A DNA stretch of 64,000 nucleotides. It comes from Albidovulum aestuarii. Its GTDB lineage: Bacteria > Pseudomonadota > Alphaproteobacteria > Rhodobacterales > Rhodobacteraceae. This document shows positions 56,274 through 64,000 of the stretch, one piece after another. Made by a program: the position numbers and the translations under genes. Position 1 is the stretch's first letter. Every line of letters starts with the position of its first letter. The notes beneath the pieces are model-generated. The model did not search any database and was not told where the DNA came from. It saw nothing but the letters and a program-made list of their open reading frames with translations. Where the stretch lies: assembly GCF_029961185.1 (NCBI RefSeq), contig NZ_JASBQQ010000004.1:62001-126000 (forward strand). Reading direction: 5' to 3'.

Positions 56274-56774
56274 ATGGGCGCCAATCGTCTTGACGAGATC
56301 GACCGCAAAATCCTGGCCGAGTTGCAGGATGACGGGCGCATGACCAATGTCGAACTGGCCCGCCGCGTCGGGATATCAGCCCCGCCGTGCCTGCGCCGGG
56401 TGCGGACGCTGGAAGAGGCGGGCTATATCCGCGGCTATCATGCCGATGTCAATCCGCGAGAACTGGGTTTCGAGGTTCAGGTCTTCGCCATGGTCGGCCT
56501 GCACAGCCAGGCCGAGGTCGACCTGTCGGCCTTCGAGCAGCGCTGCAGGGACTGGCCGTTTGTGCGCGAATGCCACATGCTGAATGGCGAGATCGATTTC
56601 ATCCTGAAATGCGTGGCGCCCGACCTGTCGTCATTCCAGACCTTCCTGACCGAAGAACTGACCTCGGCCCCGAATGTGGCCAGCGTCAAGACATCGCTGG
56701 TGATCCGCTGCGCCAAGGACAAGCCCGGCGTACCATTTGACGTGCTGGAAGAACGGCTCGGGCGCAGCGCCTGA
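56274..56774 (+). CDS. Lrp/AsnC-family transcriptional regulator
   Basis: A 166-residue protein. RLDEIDRKILAELQDDGRMTNVELARRVGISAPPCLRRVRTLEEAGYI is the AsnC HTH; the remaining part is the RAM ligand domain (FAMVGLHSQAEVDL). It responds to amino acids as an octamer. It is divergent from trxB, a common pairing in this group. ATG at 56274 with GAGGAG upstream. Confidence 0.93.
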   Translation: MGANRLDEIDRKILAELQDDGRMTNVELARRVGISAPPCLRRVRTLEEAGYIRGYHADVNPRELGFEVQVFAMVGLHSQAEVDLSAFEQRCRDWPFVRECHMLNGEIDFILKCVAPDLSSFQTFLTEELTSAPNVASVKTSLVIRCAKDKPGVPFDVLEERLGRSA

Positions 56775-56829
56775 GACCGATGAACGGTCCCTGGCGCCGC
56801 GCCCAGGAGGCTGCCGGTCCGGTTTCGCC

Positions 56830-57639
56830 CTAACCGACCAGGGCTGCCTCGACCTCTTTGGCGGTCATCCGCGGATGCGCCATTGCGCCGAAGCCGCTGA
56901 AACCCTGCAAATGCGGGAAAAGCGAAAGGAAGCGCTGGGACAGTTCCACACCGAACCGGTTCTGAAGCTCGGGGCCGGGGTGGTAGCTTTCGATATCGAG
57001 CCCGGCGGCGCGGATCGAACCCTGCCGTTCAAGCATGATGTGATAGACCGGCACCGGGGTGACCGGCGTAACCTCGATGATGCTGACACCATCGACAAAG
57101 GTCGTCGCCGGGGCGTAGGAGCCGCTGAGATGCGCCTGATCGGGATTCTGGTCGCCGCGCACGAGAAGGCGCGCCGAGGGGCCGAGGACGACATCGGGCA
57201 TCGGCCGCCCGACACCGAACGCGTCGGCGGTCACCCGGATCATCCGGCCAGAGGACATTCCCGGCATCGCGTGTGCCGGGAAGAGCGTCATCGAGCCGAT
57301 CCAGGTGATGGTTTCGCAGCGGCCTTCGGCAGTGATCGCGACCATACCGGGCACGAGATCTTCGATTGCGACCGGCCCTTCGGTCGTCGCGATGACCGTT
57401 CCGCGGGCAAGTGCCGAGAACGCGGTCTCGAATTCCGAGATCGCGGGCGCCAGACGGATGACACTTTCAATATTGCCATCGGAATCGAGATAAGACACTT
57501 CGTAGCGCCGCGTCATCGGAGCGCCGGTGGGCGCTGCCTTGCGGGCCTTGGGTGTGATTGAAGGAACAATTTGACTATGGTTTTTCGAAGGAGGCGTAAC
57601 ATCCGCCGAAAAACGGGCGGGGAACTGGGCATACGACAC
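56830..57639 (-). CDS. Hint (Hedgehog/intein)-domain protein, second copy, without the N-terminal Cys
   Basis: A 269-residue protein. The Hint block begins ALARGTVIATTEGPVAIEDLVPGM and continues ITAEGRCETITWIGS; the usual catalytic Cys before RGT is Ala. An N-terminal stretch of about 75 residues is unusual and may be a signal or anchor. It starts at GTG 57639, or possibly at ATG 57516 (MTRRYEV); ribosome-binding evidence is weak for both. It is the second Hint protein in the window after 26360. Confidence 0.8.
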   Translation of the reverse strand: MSYAQFPARFSADVTPPSKNHSQIVPSITPKARKAAPTGAPMTRRYEVSYLDSDGNIESVIRLAPAISEFETAFSALARGTVIATTEGPVAIEDLVPGMVAITAEGRCETITWIGSMTLFPAHAMPGMSSGRMIRVTADAFGVGRPMPDVVLGPSARLLVRGDQNPDQAHLSGSYAPATTFVDGVSIIEVTPVTPVPVYHIMLERQGSIRAAGLDIESYHPGPELQNRFGVELSQRFLSLFPHLQGFSGFGAMAHPRMTAKEVEAALVG

Positions 57640-58271
57640 TAAAGCAGCCTTTCAGCACTATAGATCTGCGGGGCCCCCACCCCGAGTGCAGATTCATGAA
57701 GCCCACGGTAATCTGGCATTCATCAAGAAGTCAAAGCAGGCCGCTCACTAGGCGGGTCTGCCTGTGCAATTCCCGATCACGCCTGTGCTTTGTTGCACCT
57801 GCTGCGACGAGTGTCGCTGTATTGGAAATAGATTGGGTCCGATCTGCATTAAATGCGCGAATCGGTGCCGCTTGATGAGGCGATTTAATCGCTTCGTATG
57901 TCAGGAATTTTTGCGGCAGGACCGCCAAGTCTCGGCGGTTTATCCGGGGCGGTTCGCCCGCGCCCAGGGAAAGGCGAACTCGGGGCTCACGCTCTCAAGG
58001 AGAATTCTTTTCATCCAGCGGGGCTTCTGCGTCATTTTTTTGTCCTTGCCTCTTGGTCCGGCCTCTTTTGGGCCATGGATGCGGTGCAGATGCCTGCCCG
58101 CGTCACCACTCTAACCAGCAATGCGGCGCTGATAGGGCGGCTCAGGTTGTATTTGATCTGTCGGCGACTACCTGACTTTCCCTTTTAAATTAACCATTTT
58201 CAAAAGCTTACGACAGGGTATGCGAAATCGGACTCGAATTGTGGCTTTTCTGTGGCGACCTGAAGCTCGCG
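57640..58271. other. Gene-poor intergenic region (632 bp)
   Basis: Several open frames occur but none has a plausible start, codon pattern or recognisable motif. The stretch is AT-richer than its surroundings, with poly-T tracts and TTTAAATTAACC near 58187. It probably holds the promoter of the Hint gene and perhaps an untranslated RNA. Nothing specific can be supported. Confidence 0.4.
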
Positions 58272-59033
58272 TTAAAGGCGAATTGCGGAAATCAAGCGCC
58301 CATAATCCGCCTCGTGCAGATGGACGGAGCGGCGGTACGAGAAGAACCTCTCGGGATCGCTGTAGGTGCAATGGCCCGTCCATTCGGCGCGTCGGACGCC
58401 TGCCTTGCGCAACCGGTAGAGCCCGAAGCCCGGCAGATCGAACAGGGCCCGGTCGCCCCTTCCGCCGGAAAAGAAGCGCGAATGCGCGGGATCTTCGGTC
58501 AGGAACTCGTCGACGAATTCAGGGCCGACCTCATAGGCTTTCTGACTGATCGAGGGGCCGATCACCGCCACCGTGTCGCCACGCCGCGCCCCGAGCGCCA
58601 CCATCGCGTCGAGCGTCGCCTCCAGCACACCCGACAACGCGCCGCGCCATCCGGCATGGGCGGCGCCAATGACGCCGGCATTGCGGTCGGCGAAAAGCAC
58701 AGGCTGGCAGTCGGCGGTCAGCACCGTCAGGGCGAGCCCGGGTTCAGCAGTCACCAGCGCATCGGCCCGCATCGGTGCGGTCAGCGGCCCGGTTACCGTC
58801 ACGACATCGGCAGAATGAATCTGGTGGACACCGATCATTGATCCGGTCGAGATACCCAGTGCCCCTGCCACCCGTTCGCGGTTGATAGCCACCGCTTCGG
58901 TTTGGTCCGAAGAGCCATGGCCGCAGTTCAGCCCGGCAAAGATGCCCGACGACGCACCCCCCTTGCGGGTGAAAAATCCGTGCCGGAACGGCGACAGCGC
59001 GTCATGGGTCAGAATGTCCAGCGTCATCGACAT
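58272..59033 (-). CDS. pgeF: Peptidoglycan editing factor PgeF (polyphenol oxidase/laccase-domain)
   Basis: A 253-residue protein. It has FRHGFFTRKGGASSGIFAGLN, VHQIHSADVV (His), TADCQPVLFADR (Cys) and HAGWRGALSGVL (His), the YfiH family motif set around a metal site. Family members remove wrongly incorporated L-serine in muropeptide precursors. It starts at 59033, overlapping the midA stop (TGATG), with a second ATG at 59027. It is the last gene of lgt-midA-pgeF, all on the minus strand. Confidence 0.92.
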   Translation of the reverse strand: MSMTLDILTHDALSPFRHGFFTRKGGASSGIFAGLNCGHGSSDQTEAVAINRERVAGALGISTGSMIGVHQIHSADVVTVTGPLTAPMRADALVTAEPGLALTVLTADCQPVLFADRNAGVIGAAHAGWRGALSGVLEATLDAMVALGARRGDTVAVIGPSISQKAYEVGPEFVDEFLTEDPAHSRFFSGGRGDRALFDLPGFGLYRLRKAGVRRAEWTGHCTYSDPERFFSYRRSVHLHEADYGRLISAIRL

Positions 59034-60106
59034 CAAGCTTGGTCCAATCCGGGCGGCGGCGCACTGCTTTTCGGGTGACAGGCGATGGCCTTGAATAACT
59101 GTCCCATTTCCGCGGGATGGGTCAAGCGCCGATGCGCGGTAATATGGCTTTCCAGTTTTTCACCGGTGAGGTTCCGGGCAAGCGATTGCGCCCGTGCCGT
59201 GATTCCAAGCCGTTCGAGGAAGACACCCTGCGGGGTCATGGCAGTTGCTCTTGTCACATCCGTCGTGAAGGCGTCGGCAAGCGCCTCGAAATCGACATGG
59301 GCGGTCAGATCGGCAAGCCCCGGCTCAGCGAAGGGATCGACCGGTGCGTGACCCTTCAGCGCCTGGAACGTGTCGCCAAGCGACTGCCAGCCGCCATAGT
59401 CCACTATCAGGGCCACGCCGCCATATGCGCCAATGCGCGCTGCAATCTCTCCGGCGATGGCGGGCAGGGCAGGGCAGTGTTCGACGATATCCCCGGGCTT
59501 CGTGTCAGCCACGCGGTGGGCCAGAAGTGCCGCAGGTGCAGGAGGGGCGAGGCCCGGCACCAGCCTGTTGTCCTTCAGACCGACCTGCCGCTCTGCCCAT
59601 CCTTCGATGCGGCGTGCGAACTGTCGTATCGGCAGCGCATCGAAGAACTCGTTGGCGACGAGGAAGAGCGGCCGGTCGGGCAGGGTGGCAATGCTTTCGT
59701 GCCAATGCGGGGTATGGCCGTTCAGCGTCTCGGCCTGTTTCGCGCGCAAGGCAGGCGAGGCTTCGATCAGATGCACATCTGCGGCATCTGCCATGCCCGG
59801 CACCGCGCGGATCGTCCGCAGGATGTCGGCCATCAGAGTGCCGCGACCGGGCCCGATCTCGGCCAGCAGGAAGGGGGCGGGGCGCCCTTGATCCATCCAG
59901 CTTTGGGCGAGGCAGAGCCCGAGCATTTCACCAAACGTCTGGCTGATTTCGGGCGCGGTGGTGAAATCACCCGCCGCGCCTAAGGGGTCACGGGTCGCAT
60001 AATAGCCGTGATCGGGGTTCATGAGGCATTCGGCCATGTAGTCCGACAGGCTCATCGGCCCCTCGGCGGCGATCCGCGCCGCGATGAGCCGCCCAAGCGG
60101 TGTCAC
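59033..60106 (-). CDS. MidA/NDUFAF7-type methyltransferase
   Basis: A 357-residue protein. The N-terminal MSLSDYMAECLMNPDHGYYAT is a hallmark of the MidA/NDUFAF7 family, as is the SAM motif EIGPGRGTLMADILRTI. In mitochondria the homologue dimethylates an arginine of complex I subunit NDUFS2. The gene starts at GTG 60106, overlapping the lgt stop (GTGA), and is coupled to pgeF. The lgt-midA-pgeF order is conserved across alphaproteobacteria. Confidence 0.92.
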   Translation of the reverse strand: MTPLGRLIAARIAAEGPMSLSDYMAECLMNPDHGYYATRDPLGAAGDFTTAPEISQTFGEMLGLCLAQSWMDQGRPAPFLLAEIGPGRGTLMADILRTIRAVPGMADAADVHLIEASPALRAKQAETLNGHTPHWHESIATLPDRPLFLVANEFFDALPIRQFARRIEGWAERQVGLKDNRLVPGLAPPAPAALLAHRVADTKPGDIVEHCPALPAIAGEIAARIGAYGGVALIVDYGGWQSLGDTFQALKGHAPVDPFAEPGLADLTAHVDFEALADAFTTDVTRATAMTPQGVFLERLGITARAQSLARNLTGEKLESHITAHRRLTHPAEMGQLFKAIACHPKSSAPPPGLDQA

Positions 60107-60981
60107 GCCCTTGCCCTGCGCCAGAGCCAGACACCGGCCACGATCATCGGCAGCGACAGAAGCTGGCCCATCGACAGGCCGAACCCGCCGAGGTGGACAA
60201 CATAGCCCATGGGATTGTCCGGCGTGATGAATTGCGCGTCCGCCTGCCGCACGAATTCAACGGCGAACCGAGACAAACCATAGCCTATCAGGAAGGTGCC
60301 GGTGATCAGGCCGGGACGTTTCAGCGCCCGGTTCCAGTATAGAATAAGCAGGATGAAACCGAGGAGCAGCCCTTCCAGCCCTGCCTCGTAAAGCTGGCTC
60401 GGGTGGCGGGCGCAATCGCCGACGGGAATGCCCGCACAGGTCTGCGCCGCTTCGCCCGGAAAGATCACGCCCCAGGGTAGGTCGGTCGGCCGCCCCCAAA
60501 GCTCGGCATTCACGAAATTCGCAATCCGCCCGAAGAAAAGCCCGATGGGTGCCACCAAAGCCAACGCATCGGCGAGCTGCAGGCGCGGCACGTCGTGGCG
60601 GCGGCAGAACCAGAGCCCGGCCACGACGACGCCGAGGAACCCGCCATGAAAGGCCATGCCGCCTTGCCAGATCTGGATGATCTCACCCGGATGGGCGAGG
60701 AAATAGTCGCGGTTATAGACGAAGACATAGACCAGCCGCCCGCCCAGAATTACGCCGAGAATAATTGCGGTCAGCAGGTCGTCGATGCGCTCAGGCCGGG
60801 TCGGCGCCCTGTCACCGGGCCAGAGCATAGGACGCCGCATCAGTCCCAGCACGATGCGCCAGCCCGCGATGATGCCCGCCAGATAGGCCAGTGCGTACCA
60901 GCGCAACGTCAGCGTTATGCCGAACAGGTCGACCGAGAAGATGTCGTTCGAAATGTCGGGAAAGGGAATGGCAGCGTGCAT
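60103..60981 (-). CDS. lgt: Prolipoprotein diacylglyceryl transferase
   Basis: A 292-residue membrane enzyme with seven predicted helices. GGRLVYVFVYN, GGMAFHGGFLGVV (with the essential His) and GRIANFVNAELWGRPT (the Lgt signature) are all present. It transfers diacylglycerol from phosphatidylglycerol to the lipobox Cys of prolipoproteins, which include the lipoproteins at 2289, 2679, 13585 and 24666. ATG at 60981 with AAGGAGA upstream. Confidence 0.97.
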   Translation of the reverse strand: MHAAIPFPDISNDIFSVDLFGITLTLRWYALAYLAGIIAGWRIVLGLMRRPMLWPGDRAPTRPERIDDLLTAIILGVILGGRLVYVFVYNRDYFLAHPGEIIQIWQGGMAFHGGFLGVVVAGLWFCRRHDVPRLQLADALALVAPIGLFFGRIANFVNAELWGRPTDLPWGVIFPGEAAQTCAGIPVGDCARHPSQLYEAGLEGLLLGFILLILYWNRALKRPGLITGTFLIGYGLSRFAVEFVRQADAQFITPDNPMGYVVHLGGFGLSMGQLLSLPMIVAGVWLWRRARA

Positions 60982-61097
60982 GAAGGTCTCCTTGCGCCTC
61001 TCTCAGAACGCGGCGCCGCGGCGAAGTCAACCTTGAGCTTTCGGTCGCGTGCCCGCATATAGGCGGCAACACGATCATGCCCGGCAAGGAGGCACCG

Positions 61098-61346
61098 ATG
61101 AGCGGACCGAACAAGTTCCTCGACGACATGTCGAAGCTGATGACCAATGCGATGGGCGTGGCCCAGGGCGCGCGGACCGAGGCCGAGACGGCGATGAAAT
61201 CCTGGATGGACCGCTGGCTGGCCGACCGCGATTTCGTGACACGCGAGGAGTTCGACGCCGTCCGCGTCATGGCCCAGAAGGCGCGGGAAGAGAACGAGGC
61301 GCTGAAGGCGCGGATCGAGGCGCTGGAAAAGGTCAAAAAGGGCTGA
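61098..61346 (+). CDS. ubiK: UbiK-family accessory factor (BMFP domain)
   Basis: An 82-residue protein. NKFLDDMSKLMTNAMGVAQGARTEAETAMKSWMDRWLADRDFVTREEFDAVRVMAQKAREEN is the amphipathic plus coiled-coil form of BMFP/UbiK, an accessory factor for ubiquinone synthesis at the membrane. The ATG at 61098 has AAGGAGG upstream. It diverges from lgt. Confidence 0.9.
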   Translation: MSGPNKFLDDMSKLMTNAMGVAQGARTEAETAMKSWMDRWLADRDFVTREEFDAVRVMAQKAREENEALKARIEALEKVKKG

Positions 61347-61557
61347 CCGGGGTCGGCCCGCGCCGCGCCCTTCACTTGCGCCGGGCGACTGCCTATCCAC
61401 AAGATTTTGTGGGAATTAACAAAAAATTGCTTTACAGGCCCTGTGTTCGCCTACACCATATCTGGTAAGGGCGGCGGTAACATCCGCCGTACCTTGAGCG
61501 GGCACCTAAGCCTTGCGGGCTGCCATCCACGCAAGGCCACAACCAGAGAGGCCGGGC

Positions 61558-62061
61558 ATGTCACTATCCGAGGACTTCCTGAACACCGAGGACCTGCATC
61601 CGATCGACATTGTCGAGACGCTGGCCGAACACCACGAATGGGATTTCGACCGGGTGACCGACGACCAGATCGCCATGGCGGTCGAGGGCCAGTGGCGGAC
61701 CTATTCCATCACGCTTGCCTGGTCGGGCTATGACGAGACCCTGCGTCTGATCTGCACCTTTGAAATGGACCCGCCGGAGGAAACCATCCCGGCGCTTTAC
61801 GAGGCGCTGAACCGCGCCAATGACATGGTCTGGTCCGGCGGTTTCACCTTCTGGCGCGAACAGCGGCTCATGGTCTGGCGCTATGGGCTGGTGCTCAATG
61901 GCGGCCATGTCGCCGGACCGGAGCAGATCGACCGGCTGATCGGCGAGGCGGTGACCTCGGCGGAACGCTTTTACCCGGCCTTCCAGCTCACCTGTTGGGG
62001 CGGTGAGAGCCCCGAGCGTGCCATGGATGTGGCGATGACCCAGGCCTACGGGCGCGCGTAA
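61558..62061 (+). CDS. YbjN domain protein
   Basis: A 167-residue protein with DDQIAMAVEGQWRTYSITLAWSGYDETLRLIC and PALYEALNRANDMVWSGGFTFW, matching the YbjN family (type III secretion chaperone-like fold) found in alphaproteobacteria next to proC. Function unknown. ATG at 61558. proC follows 82 bp later on the same strand. Confidence 0.9.
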   Translation: MSLSEDFLNTEDLHPIDIVETLAEHHEWDFDRVTDDQIAMAVEGQWRTYSITLAWSGYDETLRLICTFEMDPPEETIPALYEALNRANDMVWSGGFTFWREQRLMVWRYGLVLNGGHVAGPEQIDRLIGEAVTSAERFYPAFQLTCWGGESPERAMDVAMTQAYGRA

Positions 62062-62142
62062 GGGGCCAATCCGGTGGCGGGATCGGGGCTTCCCCTCCGC
62101 CGCCGGATCGCTAATCTGCCTCCCGCGACAGAGGAGGCCTTC

Positions 62143-62955
62143 ATGACTATGGATGACGTGCGCGACCGGGGGCTGGTGCTTCTGGGCTGCGGCAAGATGG
62201 GCTCGGCGATGCTGGCGGGCTGGTTGAAAGGCGAGCTGCCGGCCGCATCGGTCTGGGTGATGGATCCTTATCCATCGGACTGGCTTAAGGCGCAGGGCGT
62301 GCATCTGAACGATGATCTGCCCGCGGCGCCTGCCATTGTGTTGATCGCGGTCAAGCCACAGATGATGACCGAGGCGCTGCCTGGCATCGCGGCTTTGGGT
62401 GGCGGGACGACGCTCTTCCTGTCGGTCGCTGCGGGGACGACCATCGCGACTTATGAGGCGGTGCTCGGCACCGAAACGCCCATTGTCCGCGCGATGCCCA
62501 ACACACCAGCCGCCATCGCAAAGGGCATCACCGCGATCACCGGCAATGGAAAGGCGACAGAGGCGCATCTGGAGCTCGCCGAGGCGCTTCTGACTGCGGT
62601 CGGGCAGGTTGTGCGGTTGGAGGGCGAGCATCAGATGGACGCGGTGACGGCAGTCTCGGGTTCGGGGCCTGCCTATGTCTTCCACCTGATCGAGACGCTG
62701 GCGGCGGCGGGAGAGTCCGAAGGCCTGCCCAGCACGCTGGCACTGCAACTTGCCAGGGCGACGGTTGCCGGTGCAGGAGCGCTGGCCGAAGCGGCGGAAG
62801 AGGGGCCCGGGCAATTGCGGGTGAATGTGACCTCGCCCGGCGGAACGACCGCAGCGGCACTGAACGTGCTGATGGATGAGGGGCGCGGCTTTCCGGCGCT
62901 CTTGAAAGAGGCGGTGCACGCGGCGGCCGAACGGGGCCGGGAGCTCGGCAAATGA
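62143..62955 (+). CDS. proC: Pyrroline-5-carboxylate reductase
   Basis: A 270-residue NADPH enzyme that completes proline synthesis. [17 protein letters not shown] is the Rossmann start, [16 protein letters not shown] the substrate loop, and [14 protein letters not shown] the C-terminal signature. ATG 62143 with GAGGAGG upstream. Its stop overlaps the start of the CsaA-like gene (ATGA), so the two are coupled. The YbjN gene upstream probably shares the transcript. Confidence 0.96.
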   Translation: MTMDDVRDRGLVLLGCGKMGSAMLAGWLKGELPAASVWVMDPYPSDWLKAQGVHLNDDLPAAPAIVLIAVKPQMMTEALPGIAALGGGTTLFLSVAAGTTIATYEAVLGTETPIVRAMPNTPAAIAKGITAITGNGKATEAHLELAEALLTAVGQVVRLEGEHQMDAVTAVSGSGPAYVFHLIETLAAAGESEGLPSTLALQLARATVAGAGALAEAAEEGPGQLRVNVTSPGGTTAAALNVLMDEGRGFPALLKEAVHAAAERGRELGK

Positions 62956-63287
62956 CCATCAGTTTCGACGATTTCCTGAAAGTTGATATCCGTGTCGGCC
63001 GCATCACGCGCGCCGAACCCTTTCCTGAGGCACGCAAACCCGCGATCAAGCTCTGGGTCGATTTCGGGCCCGAGATCGGTGAGCGGAAATCCTCGGCCCA
63101 GATCACCCGGCACTATCAGCCTGAGGAGCTTGTCGGGCGGCAGGTGCTGGGCGTCGTCAACTTTCCGCCGCGCCAGATCGGGCCGGTCATGTCCGAGGTG
63201 CTCGTGCTGGGAGTGCCGGATGCGGACGGCGAGGTTGTGCTGATCGGGCCGGGCCATGACGTCCCGGAAGGGGGGCGGCTCTACTGA
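62952..63287 (+). CDS. tRNA-binding protein (CsaA-like)
   Basis: A 111-residue OB-fold protein. [35 protein letters not shown] and [14 protein letters not shown] are the EMAP/CsaA motifs that bind the tRNA corner; CsaA also has export chaperone activity in some bacteria. It overlaps proC by 4 bp. Cytoplasmic. Confidence 0.93.
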   Translation: MTISFDDFLKVDIRVGRITRAEPFPEARKPAIKLWVDFGPEIGERKSSAQITRHYQPEELVGRQVLGVVNFPPRQIGPVMSEVLVLGVPDADGEVVLIGPGHDVPEGGRLY

Positions 63288-63348
63288 TTTCGGCCGCGGC
63301 TGCGCCTTGGCCGACCCGCCGGGGGACGTCCCGTCCCGCGGACCCCCT

Positions 63349-63374
63349 GGGGAGTACTTCTCAGACAGAAAGTG
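63349..63374 (+). repeat. Dispersed repeat (GAGTAYTT...CAGACAGAAAGTG), copy A
   Basis: GGGGAGTACTTCTCAGACAG then AAAGTG. The same 13-base core CAGACAGAAAGTG is present inverted at 63487-63499 (copy B), and a diverged copy follows the synthetase gene at 43341. Confidence 0.6.
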
Positions 63375-63486
63375 GGGTAAGGGATTCTTTACATTGTTCG
63401 CAGAGCATCGGCTTTGCGGTACAGGCGGGAGCGCCGTTGACCGCGACAGGAAGTGCGGCCCGTCCCGGAACCGGGGCGGGTCGTGT

Positions 63487-63512
63487 CACTTTCTGTCTGG
63501 CAAATACTCCCG
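63487..63512 (-). repeat. Dispersed repeat (GAGTATTT...CAGACAGAAAGTG), copy B, inverted
   Basis: On the minus strand it reads GGGAGTATTTGCCAGACAG then AAAGTG. Together with copy A it makes a large imperfect inverted repeat across the 300-bp region between the CsaA-like and tdk genes, which otherwise holds no gene. Confidence 0.6.
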
Positions 63513-63588
63513 CCGGAGGCAGCGGAGGGACCGCGCCCGTGGCGCGGGTCCGACAGATATCTCGGCGCCGCAAGGCGCCTCAATTGGA

Positions 63589-64000
63589 TCAGACCGGGCT
63601 GCTTGCCAGCCCGTCGCCAATCTCCTCCCGCCAGTGCCGCCGGCAAAGTGACACATAGGTCTCATTGCCACCTATCTGCACCTGCGCCCCGTCGCGCAAG
63701 GCCTTGCCGTCGGGTCCGCGCCGAACGACCATCGTCGCCTTCTTGCCGCAATGGCAGATCGTACGCACTTCACGCATCTCATCTGCCAGTGCCAGCAGGG
63801 CTGCCGAGCCGGGAAAGAGATCGCCGCGGAAATCGACGCGAAGACCGTAGCACATGACGGGCACACCGAGATCATCGACAGCGCGGGCCAGTTGCCAGAC
63901 CTGTTCCTTGGTCAGGAACTGCGCTTCGTCCAGAAAGATACAGTCGACCGTGCCCTGATCGAGCCGGTCGGAGATCTTGGCAAAGAGGTCGGTTATGGTG
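63589..64000 (-). CDS. tdk: Thymidine kinase, 3' part (partial)
   Basis: The frame continues beyond the right edge; 137 codons are visible. FLDEAQFLTKEQVWQLA and PVMCYGLRVDFRGDLFPGS are class II TK signatures (Walker B/lid), and the zinc-binding cysteines are in ICHCGKKA and SLCRRHW. It phosphorylates thymidine with ATP. The 5' end, including the P-loop, lies outside the window. Confidence 0.93.
   Translation of the reverse strand, partial: TITDLFAKISDRLDQGTVDCIFLDEAQFLTKEQVWQLARAVDDLGVPVMCYGLRVDFRGDLFPGSAALLALADEMREVRTICHCGKKATMVVRRGPDGKALRDGAQVQIGGNETYVSLCRRHWREEIGDGLASSPV

Noticed and set aside
57731-57928. 65-codon minus-strand frame in the spacer before the Hint gene
   Set aside because: TTG start without a ribosome binding site, AT-rich third positions, no motif.
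57764-58114. Cys-rich 116-codon plus-strand frame in the same spacer
   Set aside because: No start signal, no codon bias and no homology apparent.
63564-63579. GGCGCC-GCAA-GGCGCC hairpin after tdk
   Set aside because: Stem is short and no T run follows on the minus strand, so it is not claimed as a terminator.

Overview
The window reads as a chromosomal segment of a high-GC alphaproteobacterium, most likely a member of the Rhodobacterales (Rhodobacteraceae). The reasons are gene content and signals: a split ccoNOQP / ccoGHIS cluster with FnrL-type boxes, the cell-cycle regulator TrcR (DUF1013), DUF1150, DUF2270 and DUF3052 proteins, Hint-domain proteins, a GT14/DUF5927 protein, an OlsB-like acyltransferase and a small SRP RNA. 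No rRNA, intact tRNA, CRISPR array, phage block or insertion sequence was seen. The gene set is mainly core housekeeping with a few accessory patches.

Layout. 1-8204: end of a glycerate kinase (MOFRL) gene, chorismate mutase, LysE exporter, hemF, two tandem paralogous lipoproteins, an SDR, an RsmC-like rRNA methyltransferase, clpS, a HAD phosphatase and a secreted D-Ala-D-Ala carboxypeptidase with a SPOR domain. 8211-18002: the cbb3 oxidase region on the minus strand, ccoN-O-Q-P and ccoG-fixH-ccoI-ccoS, separated by two plus-strand genes (DUF2270 and an AT-richer lipoprotein). FnrL-like boxes lie upstream of both halves, two of them shared with a divergent universal stress protein. 18996-31345: rsgA, SRP RNA, a BrnA-like protein, hydrolase, msrB, olsB, a tyrosine phosphatase, a FadR-type regulator, an OmpA lipoprotein, an HTH-alkyltransferase, a Hint protein, nth, a PfkB kinase, an SDR/TetR pair, DUF3052 and a sulfotransferase.

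31496-43338: GT14 glycosyltransferase, HIT protein, a zinc-finger protein, polA, RNase T2, trcR, the zinc-uptake locus znuA <-> zur-znuC-znuB with a Zur-type palindrome in the divergent promoter, and a malonyl-CoA synthetase. 43393-51514: UDP-glucose dehydrogenase, a CAP-domain protein, a tiny exported protein, purE-purK, a YdcH-like protein, Hsp20, DUF1150, cytochrome b561, and a sulfate adenylyltransferase/APS kinase whose reading frame continues upstream into an EPS-type MarR winged-helix domain. 51655-64000: methyltransferase/HxlR divergent pair, ABC-F ATPase, trxB, lrp, a second Hint protein, pgeF-midA-lgt, ubiK, ybjN-like, proC, a CsaA-like tRNA-binding protein and the 3' part of thymidine kinase.

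Functional links. The cco genes encode a high-affinity terminal oxidase and its copper-loading and assembly factors under likely FnrL control. Zur/ZnuABC form a zinc-repressed uptake system with histidine-rich ZnuA and ZnuC. Sat-CysC makes PAPS, which the sulfotransferase could use; with the adjacent GT14 enzyme, Ugd and the EPS-type MarR domain this hints at a sulfated surface polysaccharide. That last link is inference. The points most worth checking are the MarR-Sat-CysC frame, the interruption of the cco cluster, the dispersed intergenic repeats, and the enzyme-like proteins that lack canonical catalytic residues (both Hint proteins and both SDRs).
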